Below are positions 29,550-38,074 of a stretch of 64,000 nt of DNA, piece by piece (positions within the stretch are counted from its first letter, which is position 1; each line of letters begins with the position of its first letter). Location of the stretch: positions 806,001-870,000 of the forward strand of contig CP040001.1 in the NCBI GenBank assembly GCA_013100825.1, read 5' to 3'. Both the position numbers and the translations under genes were made by a program. The notes under the pieces were generated by a model. That model searched no databases and was not told where the DNA came from. It saw only the letters and a program-made list of their open reading frames with translations. The DNA is from Candidatus Saccharibacteria bacterium oral taxon 488 (GTDB lineage Bacteria; Patescibacteriota; Saccharimonadia; Saccharimonadales; Saccharimonadaceae).

Positions 29550-30649
29550 ATTTCAATCTCTCCAGAAATTAATTTTGGTAAAAGCAAATCACGAATGTTA
29601 GATAAATAATCTATTTGCTTCTTGTTTTTATGTATCATATCAAATAATGGTCGCACTCTCTGCTCGAAATCATTAAACTCGCAATCTGATAAATCAGCAA
29701 TCTCCAAAAGCTCTATGTGCTTTGGATAAATATGCGGCTGGCCAGAGCCAGTTTGCATATCGTATATTTCTTTTTGCTTATTCTTGAGGAACAAATAATA
29801 GGTATAAACATATTTGGTAATTGTTGAGTCAATGTACGAAGAGTCTGCCGACCAAACTGGTTCACCCCAGACAGATACAAAACCAGCATTTGCTCCGGAT
29901 GCACTTATCGTGATAACTGGCGCGGTCGTATTTGCTTCATTGTGAAATCCGGCTGGCTTCAGTCCACCGCTAATAACCGGCGTGTCACCACAAATCATAT
30001 CTCTAGCTTGCAAACTTCTACCTCTTTTTGGATGAAACTTTTTCCCTAAAGGTATGGTCCGTATATTACCATTACTCTGCTTAGTTTTATCAACAAAATA
30101 ATGACGAAAGAGAGCTTGACCGAGCTGCTCGAGGGTTTCGTTCATGCGGCGATTGAGCTCGATTTTTTCATCAAGACTGCCGAGGATATTGGCAATTTTC
30201 TTTTGGGTTTCTAAATTTGGTATACTGACACTGACAACATCAAAAGTGCTACGAGTTATCGTATTAAATACACCACCGTGTGACTGCCTTCTTAGATCAT
30301 TAACAGATTTTTTCAATAGATAATAAAGAAAATTTTGATCAACCCCTGCTTTTGCCCTAATTCCATAGCAAGATTGATTAAAAGCCATTGGTCGCCTCAG
30401 TTGAGCCAATTCGCCCACAGTACCGCGTGCAGATATGATTATATCTCCTTTGTTTAGCAGTTTCGTACTAGAGCTCTCCAGCCCAAGACTAGTGATTGCT
30501 TTTTCGGTTTGATCCACCCAGCGTCTGTCACCCCCAAAATCAACCACGGACAGCCACGGTATGTCACCACTCCAAAACTCGGGTTTGTTTGTCTTCGGGG
30601 TGCCGCCACCTATGAGCTCGATGATATCACTTAAAACAGCTGTTCTCAT
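29534..30649 (-). CDS. hsdS: Type I restriction-modification specificity subunit S
   Basis: The 371 residues have the HsdS plan. A first target-recognition domain includes LIGGGTPKTNKPEFWSGDIPWL. A conserved helical spacer follows at about residues 150-185 (NLETQKKIANILGSLDEKIELNRRMN). The second target-recognition domain and second spacer are at the C-terminus (DYLSNIRDLLLPKLISGEI). It sets the DNA sequence methylated and protected, and swapping its domains changes specificity. It overlaps the upstream gene by 1 nt and the downstream by 16 nt. The recognition sequence cannot be predicted from this text. Confidence 0.95.
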   Translation of the reverse strand: MRTAVLSDIIELIGGGTPKTNKPEFWSGDIPWLSVVDFGGDRRWVDQTEKAITSLGLESSSTKLLNKGDIIISARGTVGELAQLRRPMAFNQSCYGIRAKAGVDQNFLYYLLKKSVNDLRRQSHGGVFNTITRSTFDVVSVSIPNLETQKKIANILGSLDEKIELNRRMNETLEQLGQALFRHYFVDKTKQSNGNIRTIPLGKKFHPKRGRSLQARDMICGDTPVISGGLKPAGFHNEANTTAPVITISASGANAGFVSVWGEPVWSADSSYIDSTITKYVYTYYLFLKNKQKEIYDMQTGSGQPHIYPKHIELLEIADLSDCEFNDFEQRVRPLFDMIHKNKKQIDYLSNIRDLLLPKLISGEIEIWQPN

Positions 30650-32646
30650 TATCCTTCTAACCCCAATTTCTCAAAGAATATTCGGTGACGCACAACTGCA
30701 TCATTTAGCAGTTTTTCCCACGTTACGAATTCAATTCTGAGATTAATATTGTCCTGTATTAAGAACCACCCTTTATTGTCTGGCATTGATTTTAAGTTTT
30801 TCTCTTCAATCAACCATTTTTCAACCTTATTATCAACATCCGCTACTATATAACCATAGAAGGGTGTTGTGGGTGAGATATGAATCCTACTTCCTTTTGG
30901 TGTCTTATAGTCGCCATTTCTCATGCTGTTAACATAACGAATTATTTGTTGTATAGGGTCTTCTTTAGAAGACGCATCTACAAAGTCATTTCTACCAGGT
31001 CGTTTAAATTCAAAGATACTTACTGGATTAGAAGCCTCCGAGCCGTCTCTATACGCAACATTATAATGAAATGCTGCGATATCTGGACGGTCCTTATTTT
31101 CATTAAATATGTTTTTATCCGAACTGAGATACTGAGTAAGATTTAACCCTTCGTCTATAATCCACAAATTATGGCCATCATATATCGTATCATTTGAATC
31201 TGATTTTGTAGGAAATATTATATCATGAACTGCCTTTTCCGTATCGTATTCTCCCAAATCATTCCATTCCAAAGTCTTTTTAAATAATTCCAGGATAGAT
31301 TTACGAAACGCTATATATTGTGCTAAATCACTATAGCTTGCGTCTTTTACTTCTCTAATCAGCTTTTTAGCATTCGACTGTGCTTCTATATAATTCCTGT
31401 TTCTACTAGTCAACTGAGAGATGTTTCTCTTTATCTCTAAGTCACGTTCATACTTTGCCTTATGTAGAATTAACTCTATGTCATCCTGGGTAGGATTTGC
31501 CTTTATTGCTTCAAAATCTATGTCGTCAATATATGGCTTGTACCAAATGTTACTTTGGGTATATTTCTCAAACTTCTCTCTTTTTACTTTTGACCTTAGA
31601 CTAACCACACCTTCAAATTCCTTTTTTGCGATTTCTGCAATAGCCTTTTCAATATCCTCTCCCGATACTGGATATAGTGGGTCATGCTTTTCACCAAAGT
31701 TAAAACTGTCACGTTCTACCGTAACATTATCCTCCAGATATTCTCCTTGAACGTAGAATCTTATTATGTAGTTACGAGATCTCTTCTCTCCATCAACCAG
31801 TACGTCTTCGGTAAAGTCAGAGTAGAAATCTGGAATATACACATCCAAGCTCTTCTCGGTAACTGCTTGGTTTCGTGCAGTTAGAACAATCTTGCTCTTT
31901 TGGTTTCGAGGCTTAAGGATTTTAAACATTTTATATCTTAGTTCTATACCGTTAACAATAAAAGTATCACTTTTCTTGAGCTGAATTAGAGAATCATCTC
32001 TTGTGCCAATTTGCTCATTTAGGATTATTGGGATATCTAGCGCATCATCTTCAAATACAATCTGCGGGCATGTATATGATGGGTCGGAAAAATAACTAAG
32101 GATCTGTTCCAGAATGCGATGTGAGATAATTTCTGGATCTTTGTCAAGTTTTACGCCCTTAATGTTTAAAAGTCGAAGTATCGTACCAGTCTCTGACGCG
32201 CTAGGTGAATTACTAACCTTATCATTAACTATAACGTCATATTGCTTACCAAAATCGAATGAACGATGTTTGTATTTGTTATCTTCAATAAACGTGCTTT
32301 CTATGTGTACGTCGTTAAAATGCCGCAGATAAAAAAATCGACCAAAACCCTTTCCTCCTATCGACCTTTTAAATTGGCTATATATGGTGTCGAAAGAATC
32401 GCGATTTTCTTTATTAAAACCGATACCATTATCGGAGACTTCCACAGAAGTTACATCTGCCAACTTATCACCGTCCGTTGATACAAATGGCGGATTCCTA
32501 ATAATCCGAATACGGATTTCCCCATCATTTCGGCCTGACTTATCTATAGCATCAATAGCATTAGTTATTGCCTCTGTAATAGGAGTATACGGGGTGGACT
32601 TAGCCCTAATATTATTAATAACTCCTTGGATAAATACTTTACTCAT
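30649..32646 (-). CDS. GHKL ATPase fused to a PD-(D/E)xK-like nuclease domain
   Basis: The 665 residues begin with a Hsp90/histidine-kinase-type ATPase: TEAITNAIDAIDKSG (N box, about residues 23-37), VSDNGIGF (G1) and GGKGFGRF (G2). The C-terminal part contains RPDIAAFHYN, then VSIFEFKRPGRND, giving the spaced D...E-x-K of a restriction-like nuclease. The same pattern occurs in hsdR of this operon. The long middle region is unrecognised. It lies between rhuM and hsdS with a 1-nt overlap to hsdS. An ATP-driven clamp that activates a nuclease is my inference; I know no named defence family with exactly this architecture. Confidence 0.75.
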   Translation of the reverse strand: MSKVFIQGVINNIRAKSTPYTPITEAITNAIDAIDKSGRNDGEIRIRIIRNPPFVSTDGDKLADVTSVEVSDNGIGFNKENRDSFDTIYSQFKRSIGGKGFGRFFYLRHFNDVHIESTFIEDNKYKHRSFDFGKQYDVIVNDKVSNSPSASETGTILRLLNIKGVKLDKDPEIISHRILEQILSYFSDPSYTCPQIVFEDDALDIPIILNEQIGTRDDSLIQLKKSDTFIVNGIELRYKMFKILKPRNQKSKIVLTARNQAVTEKSLDVYIPDFYSDFTEDVLVDGEKRSRNYIIRFYVQGEYLEDNVTVERDSFNFGEKHDPLYPVSGEDIEKAIAEIAKKEFEGVVSLRSKVKREKFEKYTQSNIWYKPYIDDIDFEAIKANPTQDDIELILHKAKYERDLEIKRNISQLTSRNRNYIEAQSNAKKLIREVKDASYSDLAQYIAFRKSILELFKKTLEWNDLGEYDTEKAVHDIIFPTKSDSNDTIYDGHNLWIIDEGLNLTQYLSSDKNIFNENKDRPDIAAFHYNVAYRDGSEASNPVSIFEFKRPGRNDFVDASSKEDPIQQIIRYVNSMRNGDYKTPKGSRIHISPTTPFYGYIVADVDNKVEKWLIEEKNLKSMPDNKGWFLIQDNINLRIEFVTWEKLLNDAVVRHRIFFEKLGLEG

Positions 32647-32682
32647 TATAAATGCTCCCAGCCCTATTTTTTACTATCTCAT

Positions 32683-33696
32683 TCATCTCTTCCCCTCAAC
32701 CCTCTTCTGCACAGCCCTCAACTCCTCAAGATATTGCTGCTCTATACTACTCAGCTCTTGATTACGCATACGTTCTTTGTATGATTCATACTCTTTGGCA
32801 ACTTTGGTGAGCATGGTTTTGTGTGATATTTTGCCCGGGTTATCAAGGACGCCCTTACCGTAGGTAGCCGCAAATTTGTCAACTTCACGTACCCAATCAG
32901 CCATGCGCATTGGTTCATGATTGATAGCCTTGAGCTCAGCAAGGTCAAAAAAGGCGCTAACGAGACGGTTGAGCATGCTAAGTTCGTCGGCCGTCAAATA
33001 GTTTTTGGCAATTTGCGCTTCGCTTTTGGTCGGTTGCTGACCACGAAACGTCGTGAGTCCTAAGAATGGCTTGTCAGAATCAACCCTGGAGTAAATAACC
33101 TCGGCGGCAGTCAACATATTAACAGCGTAGTGCAATTTATTCTGAACTATCTGGAAAAATTCTATTTGCTCTTTGGAACTCGGATTGTAATCTTGACTGG
33201 TGGTGAATAAGTCTAGCACTTGCCGATACAATATTTTTTCGCTACTACGAATATCTCGAATGCGCTCAAGCAATTCTTTCCAATAACTTCCGCCACTATT
33301 TTCCTTGAGACGCTTGTCATCCATGACAAAGCCTTTGGTGATATATTCACGCAGTCTTTCGGTGGCCCAGATACGAAAATTCGTGGCAGTATTTGACTTC
33401 ACACGATAACCAAGCGCTATTACCATATCTAGGTTATAGTGCTTCGTGGTATATTTCTTACCATCCGTAGCAGTTAGTAAGAAATCCTTACATACTGAAG
33501 CCTCATCTAGCTCGCCCTCATCAAAAATATTCTTAATATGCATGGTAATATTTGGTCGCGAGGTATCAAATAGATTGGCTAGCTGAGCTTGAGTAAGCCA
33601 TATTGTTTTACCTTGGAACCTTACATTAATCTGCGGCCTGCCATCATCGCCAACATACACCACCATCTCGCTGTTCGGGTTGTTACCATTCATCAT
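32683..33696 (-). CDS. RhuM-family protein in type I RM operon
   Basis: This 337-residue protein is a typical RhuM (Salmonella virulence protein homologue). It has [33 protein letters not shown] near the start, a winged-helix-like DNA-binding segment, then [44 protein letters not shown] and a helical C-terminus. Such genes are frequent inside type I RM operons, but their role is unknown. It overlaps hsdM by 4 nt (ATGA), so it is translated with the methylase. The N-terminal DNA-binding part may regulate the operon or target DNA. Confidence 0.88.
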   Translation of the reverse strand: MMNGNNPNSEMVVYVGDDGRPQINVRFQGKTIWLTQAQLANLFDTSRPNITMHIKNIFDEGELDEASVCKDFLLTATDGKKYTTKHYNLDMVIALGYRVKSNTATNFRIWATERLREYITKGFVMDDKRLKENSGGSYWKELLERIRDIRSSEKILYRQVLDLFTTSQDYNPSSKEQIEFFQIVQNKLHYAVNMLTAAEVIYSRVDSDKPFLGLTTFRGQQPTKSEAQIAKNYLTADELSMLNRLVSAFFDLAELKAINHEPMRMADWVREVDKFAATYGKGVLDNPGKISHKTMLTKVAKEYESYKERMRNQELSSIEQQYLEELRAVQKRVEGKR

Positions 33697-35180
33697 TTGG
33701 TTTCTTTCTCTATTTTGGCAAGATTTTCTTTTATTTTTACCTCTAGCTCACGGCTCTTCGCAAACTGCCCTTCAAGCTCAGCCGTCAACCTAGCAAATTT
33801 CTCGACAAACAGTTCATCGTCTTCCTCGGCCTCTTCGACACCAACGTAACGACCGGGTGTCAGCACGTAATCATGCTGCTTGATTTCCCCTAGTGCAGCA
33901 ACTTTGCAAAAACCTGGCTGGTCAGTGTAATCCGCGCTGGCGGTTTTATAATCATGATATGTCTTCGCTACCCTGGCGATATCTTCCGCAGTCAGTTCGC
34001 GGTTACGACGGGTGACCATTTTGCCCAAATTACGCCCATCAATGAACAGCACTTTGCCGTGACGATTGGCACGATCACGCGACACAAACCACAGACAGCA
34101 TGGTATAGCCACATTAAAAAACAACTGGCTCGGCAGCGTGACGATAGCGTCAACCATATCATTAAGAACCAGCTGTTTGCGGATGTCACCTTCACCGCCA
34201 GTTTGACTGCTCATACTCCCGTTTGCCAGCACAAAGCCTGCAGTACCGCGCGGGCTCAAATGGTGAATCATATGTTGAATCCACGCAAAGTTAGCGTTAC
34301 CCTTTGGTGGCAGACCATACTTCCAGCGCGGGTCAGCCTGCAAGTGCTCTTGACCCCAATCGCTGATGTTAAATGGCGGATTGGCCAAGATATAATCAGC
34401 TTTCAGGTCGAGAAGCTGGTCATCCACCAGGGTGTCGCCGCGTTTGATATTCGCGTCAATTCCCCGAATTGCCATATTCATTTTAGCGAGTCGCCAAGTC
34501 GTTTCGTTCAGTTCCTGGCCATACACCGCGATATCGCTAACGCGGCCTGCGTGCTCCTCGACAAACTTCTCACTCCAGACGAACATACCGCCGCTACCGC
34601 AACACGGGTCATACACACGCCCGCTGTATGGCTCAAGCATTTCTACCAGCAGCTTAACGATGGAGCGCGGCGTGTAGAATTCACCGCCATGCTTACCCTC
34701 ACTATCAGCAAACATACCCATAAAGTATTCGTAGACTTGACCAAGCAAATCTTTGGAACTGGCAGTATCAAATTTGATATTTGTAAATAAATCGATGAGT
34801 TCACCCAAGCGACGCTTATCTAGAGCTTCGCGGGCATAATTTTTCGGCAAAACACCCTTCAAACTTGGATTGTCGCGTTCAATTGCCTCCATGGCGCTGT
34901 CAACTAGTACGCCAATTTCTGGCTGCTTGGCACTCGCCACCAGGTGCTCCCAACGAGCCTCCTTGGGAATCCAAAAAACATTCTCCGCCAAATACCAATC
35001 CCGGTCCTCAGGATCATAATTCTCATCAATCGCTGCCTGATATCGCACCGAAAACGCATCTGAAACATATTTTAGAAAAATCAGCCCCAACACGACATAT
35101 TTATAATCCGACGAGCTGATGTTGCCCCGTAATTTATCCGCCGCAGCCCATAGCTGCCTTTCAAGATCCCTCATATTCAT
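33693..35180 (-). CDS. hsdM: Type I DNA methyltransferase subunit M
   Basis: The 495 residues have an N-terminal helical recognition region, then an N6-adenine methylase domain with SAM-binding [10 protein letters not shown] (motif I, about residues 193-202) and catalytic NPPF (motif IV, in [12 protein letters not shown]). It methylates adenines at the site set by HsdS. It is the first gene of the operon. A TATAAT (35188-35193) lies 7 nt before the ATG, so the mRNA probably starts at or next to the start codon. All residues needed for activity are visible. Confidence 0.96.
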   Translation of the reverse strand: MNMRDLERQLWAAADKLRGNISSSDYKYVVLGLIFLKYVSDAFSVRYQAAIDENYDPEDRDWYLAENVFWIPKEARWEHLVASAKQPEIGVLVDSAMEAIERDNPSLKGVLPKNYAREALDKRRLGELIDLFTNIKFDTASSKDLLGQVYEYFMGMFADSEGKHGGEFYTPRSIVKLLVEMLEPYSGRVYDPCCGSGGMFVWSEKFVEEHAGRVSDIAVYGQELNETTWRLAKMNMAIRGIDANIKRGDTLVDDQLLDLKADYILANPPFNISDWGQEHLQADPRWKYGLPPKGNANFAWIQHMIHHLSPRGTAGFVLANGSMSSQTGGEGDIRKQLVLNDMVDAIVTLPSQLFFNVAIPCCLWFVSRDRANRHGKVLFIDGRNLGKMVTRRNRELTAEDIARVAKTYHDYKTASADYTDQPGFCKVAALGEIKQHDYVLTPGRYVGVEEAEEDDELFVEKFARLTAELEGQFAKSRELEVKIKENLAKIEKETK

Positions 35181-35187
35181 ACGTGTA

Positions 35188-35193
35188 ATTATA
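35188..35193 (-). promoter_or_regulatory. -10 box of the hsdM operon
   Basis: On the minus strand TATAAT ends 7 nt before ATG 35180, so the type I RM operon is probably transcribed leaderless from here. No clear -35 is seen. Confidence 0.55.
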
Positions 35194-35210
35194 TCAGATT
35201 CGGGGGTCGT

Positions 35211-35864
35211 TTACTGTGAATGTATCAGGCCCTTGTAGCTAGTTTTCGTGACAATAATATGATCATTAAGCGTAATGCCAAGTAGTTTCCCCGCTTCCGC
35301 CAGCCTGTTCGTGACATCTTTATCAGCCTGGCTAGCCTCCAAGCTCCCGCTCGGATGATTATGCACCACGATGATCGAGGCCGCGCGGTCGGTGATGGCG
35401 TCAGCGAAGACCTCGCGCGGATGCACCAGGCTGGCAGTCAGCGTGCCAATAGTCACCACCCGCTTAGCGATCAAACGATTCGCACCATCCAGCGTCAGAC
35501 AGACGAAATATTCCTGCTTTTTATCGCGAATATCGGCCAGCAGCTCAACGGCTTTTTCCGGGCTGTCAATAATTGGCTGATCGCTATCCAGCAGATACCG
35601 CCGCGCCAGTTCCAAGCTCGCCAGAACCACCGGGATTTTCGCCTCGCCCAAACCGACCACGCCACGCAGATCATCATACGAAACATCACCGCCTTTTTGA
35701 CGCACAATTTTCAGCACCTCGCGCGCAATTTTACCGACATCGGCCCGAGCATTACCGCTGCCGATAATCGCCATCAACAGCTCCAAATCACTCAGTCGCG
35801 CCGTACCGTAACGCGCCAACTTTTCACGCGGCCGGTCCAGCGGATGACGGTCAGAGATCCTCAT
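35211..35864 (-). CDS. radC: RadC-family JAB1/MPN domain protein
   Basis: This 217-residue, full-length RadC has an N-terminal helix-hairpin-helix-like region (LMAIIGSGNARADVGKIAREVL) and a C-terminal JAB domain with HNHPSGSLEASQADKDVT, the HxHPS...SxxD zinc motif. Despite its name, RadC has no proven repair role; the metal site suggests a hydrolase. It lies just upstream of hsdM with a separate promoter (TATACT, 35871-35876, 6 nt before the ATG), so the mRNA is leaderless. RadC genes often sit in genomic islands, which fits this location. Confidence 0.92.
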   Translation of the reverse strand: MRISDRHPLDRPREKLARYGTARLSDLELLMAIIGSGNARADVGKIAREVLKIVRQKGGDVSYDDLRGVVGLGEAKIPVVLASLELARRYLLDSDQPIIDSPEKAVELLADIRDKKQEYFVCLTLDGANRLIAKRVVTIGTLTASLVHPREVFADAITDRAASIIVVHNHPSGSLEASQADKDVTNRLAEAGKLLGITLNDHIIVTKTSYKGLIHSQ

Positions 35865-35870
35865 ATAGAC

Positions 35871-35876
35871 AGTATA
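35871..35876 (-). promoter_or_regulatory. -10 box of radC
   Basis: On the minus strand TATACT ends 6 nt before ATG 35864, consistent with a leaderless mRNA. Confidence 0.55.
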
Positions 35877-35920
35877 GCAAGCACCCTAACTAAACTAAAG
35901 TTGCCAAGCCGCACGCATAC

Positions 35921-38026
35921 CTACTGTTCAATCGGCTTTGTTAATTCAACATTCATAGAGATTTTATCAACATTAAACATCTCCGCTAGTTCGCGCATGA
36001 GCCGTATTTTTTGATTCGTATTTGTTGCTACGTCAACCACAAGCCCTGTGTCGTGAATCTTTACGGAATTAAAAAATCTTTTAGAATCATTACTGATCCA
36101 ATTTTTCGTCTTTTCGCTGTTCATAATCTGATCAGTAAAATCAGAGTTCTCGTCGTACAGATACTCGCAATAGACGCCAAGAATTTGCGACCAGCTCGTT
36201 ACCGGATACGAATCGTCACCGATATAGAATATTTTTACCACTGCTCCTGTAAAATCAATATCGTCGAAGATATTAACTTTTGTGTCGAGTACCGGCGGTT
36301 CAAATGTACTTGTTGGTAACGGCCAAATACTAATTATTCTATCAATCCACCACTGCTGACGTTCCAGTATAGTCTTCTCATTCCAGGTACTATATTTAGC
36401 AACAGTCCTATTAATCTTAAGCGGGCTATCGGCAAACCCATTCGGCATATTACATTTCTCCTGGAAACTCTTATTTGAGTATTCGGAGTTATAACCGGTT
36501 AGCGTTAAATTTGCTAGTCCATGCAAATAAATGCCATGAATCTCATCGGCACGTTCGCCGAGCTCACTCCGCCAAGCTTTGGTTATAGTCTGCGGCATAA
36601 TGTGCTCAATCGTTAAATGTAGCTCTTTGTTGTAAATCTGCCTTAGCAACGACACGTCTTTAGACTCATCGTCAACCGCAGTTAACAGATACATGACATT
36701 GGAAGAGCGCTGATTGTAGGTGAAGTTCGCCTTTATTGCCATCTCTATTTCATTATTTCGGGGCAATCGGATCCGCCCGTTTTTCGAAAGTACGGTGTAT
36801 TTCAGTACTTCGAGATATGCAGCATTGTCCTGTTCAACAATTGACAATATGCTTCTGTGCAATCCGGCAAAATAGCTGTCTAAGCCTGTTGCCGATAAGT
36901 TAACGACTATACGTCGTGAAAAGTAGACACGTAGCACATCAAATACCTCGGTAATTTCATCATCTGACAAATATCCAGCTTGCCAATATTTCATGACTGA
37001 TACGGCATACGGGAAGAACGCTTCAATCCTCAGATAACGCATTGTAAATGCCACCGAACTAAGTTTTGTAAATTCATTATTTTCGTCTATGCCAAACTTT
37101 AGAAAGCGATAATATTTTAGTATTCTCAAAATCTCGCCGTAAAATTCGTCAAGCGATTCGTATGACTGGTCATTAGAAATACTTTTAGTGAATACTCTTT
37201 TGAATTCCGGATATACTTTATCGGTATTCACGACCGATTGGTTCTTGGCAATCAAATAGACGCGGAAGAAGTCGGTAATATCATCACGCTGCGGATCGGT
37301 TAGGTATGTTTCAATATACTGCCAATAGTTAGTCAAAACATAATCTTGTTTTTCGGAGGTGCGCAACATTAACGAGAAGTTTCGGATTTTGTCGCCATCT
37401 GTCAATGGCTTGCCGGTCGAATTGATGCTCTCAAAGACTTTTTGCGGATTATCATCGTCTTTGTCTAGAATAATCGTGACAATCTCGAAGTCATCAAGCG
37501 TATCAATATATTGTTCTAAATGATCACGATTTCTAAAGTAGTCGTAGAATTGGAGGTAGGATTTATACAAATTACTTTTCTTCTCATATTCTGTCAATTC
37601 CGCCTGGCTAAATATTTTCTCAAATATTTTATTGTCAGTAGTTACCGCCCGCAGTTTGATACGGTTTTCCTCTGATCCATATTGTTTTGCATATCTATTG
37701 TATAAATACTCGTCCTTGATTTGCTCGGCTACCAGTCTAAGCTTTTCAGGTGACTCTAACGCTAAATGGTAAATTGCAGTGATCATCAGCAAAACTGTCG
37801 TTGCACGCTGCTGACCGTCGATAATGATACTTCGGTCGCCGTCGTTGATATACACGATACTGCCGAAATAATGCTTTTTATCTCCACGCTTCACCTCTTC
37901 AAGGTCGTCTAAAAACATTTGGACATTATCGGCTGTCCAAGAATAAGGGCGTTGAAAATTAGGTATCTCAAAGAATTTGTTTGGCGTATATAAGAATAAT
38001 TTAATGTTAGTTTGCAGCGCTTTCAT
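35921..38026 (-). CDS. GmrSD-like DUF262/DUF1524 protein (type IV restriction candidate)
   Basis: The 701 residues have DUF262 (GmrS-like) at the N-terminus: IPNFQRPYSW (about residues 21-30), DDLEEV, HYFGSIV and IIDGQQRATT, a ParB-like nucleotide-binding motif. The middle/C-terminal DUF1524 (GmrD-like) shows LTIEHIMPQT and, about 30 residues on, HGLANLTLTGYN, the HNH-like catalytic region. Single-chain GmrSD enzymes cut modified (for example glucosylated) phage DNA using NTP. A TATAAT 7 nt before the ATG implies a leaderless mRNA. It sits between the nrd operon and radC and forms part of the island. C-terminal residues 560-701 are unassigned. Confidence 0.87.
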   Translation of the reverse strand: MKALQTNIKLFLYTPNKFFEIPNFQRPYSWTADNVQMFLDDLEEVKRGDKKHYFGSIVYINDGDRSIIIDGQQRATTVLLMITAIYHLALESPEKLRLVAEQIKDEYLYNRYAKQYGSEENRIKLRAVTTDNKIFEKIFSQAELTEYEKKSNLYKSYLQFYDYFRNRDHLEQYIDTLDDFEIVTIILDKDDDNPQKVFESINSTGKPLTDGDKIRNFSLMLRTSEKQDYVLTNYWQYIETYLTDPQRDDITDFFRVYLIAKNQSVVNTDKVYPEFKRVFTKSISNDQSYESLDEFYGEILRILKYYRFLKFGIDENNEFTKLSSVAFTMRYLRIEAFFPYAVSVMKYWQAGYLSDDEITEVFDVLRVYFSRRIVVNLSATGLDSYFAGLHRSILSIVEQDNAAYLEVLKYTVLSKNGRIRLPRNNEIEMAIKANFTYNQRSSNVMYLLTAVDDESKDVSLLRQIYNKELHLTIEHIMPQTITKAWRSELGERADEIHGIYLHGLANLTLTGYNSEYSNKSFQEKCNMPNGFADSPLKINRTVAKYSTWNEKTILERQQWWIDRIISIWPLPTSTFEPPVLDTKVNIFDDIDFTGAVVKIFYIGDDSYPVTSWSQILGVYCEYLYDENSDFTDQIMNSEKTKNWISNDSKRFFNSVKIHDTGLVVDVATNTNQKIRLMRELAEMFNVDKISMNVELTKPIEQ

Positions 38027-38033
38027 ATATCTA

Positions 38034-38039
38034 ATTATA
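38034..38039 (-). promoter_or_regulatory. -10 box of the DUF262 gene
   Basis: On the minus strand TATAAT ends 7 nt before ATG 38026, consistent with a leaderless mRNA. Confidence 0.55.
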
Positions 38040-38074
38040 CTACTTCATTGCTGCTTCTTTAGGCTATGTGTTTA

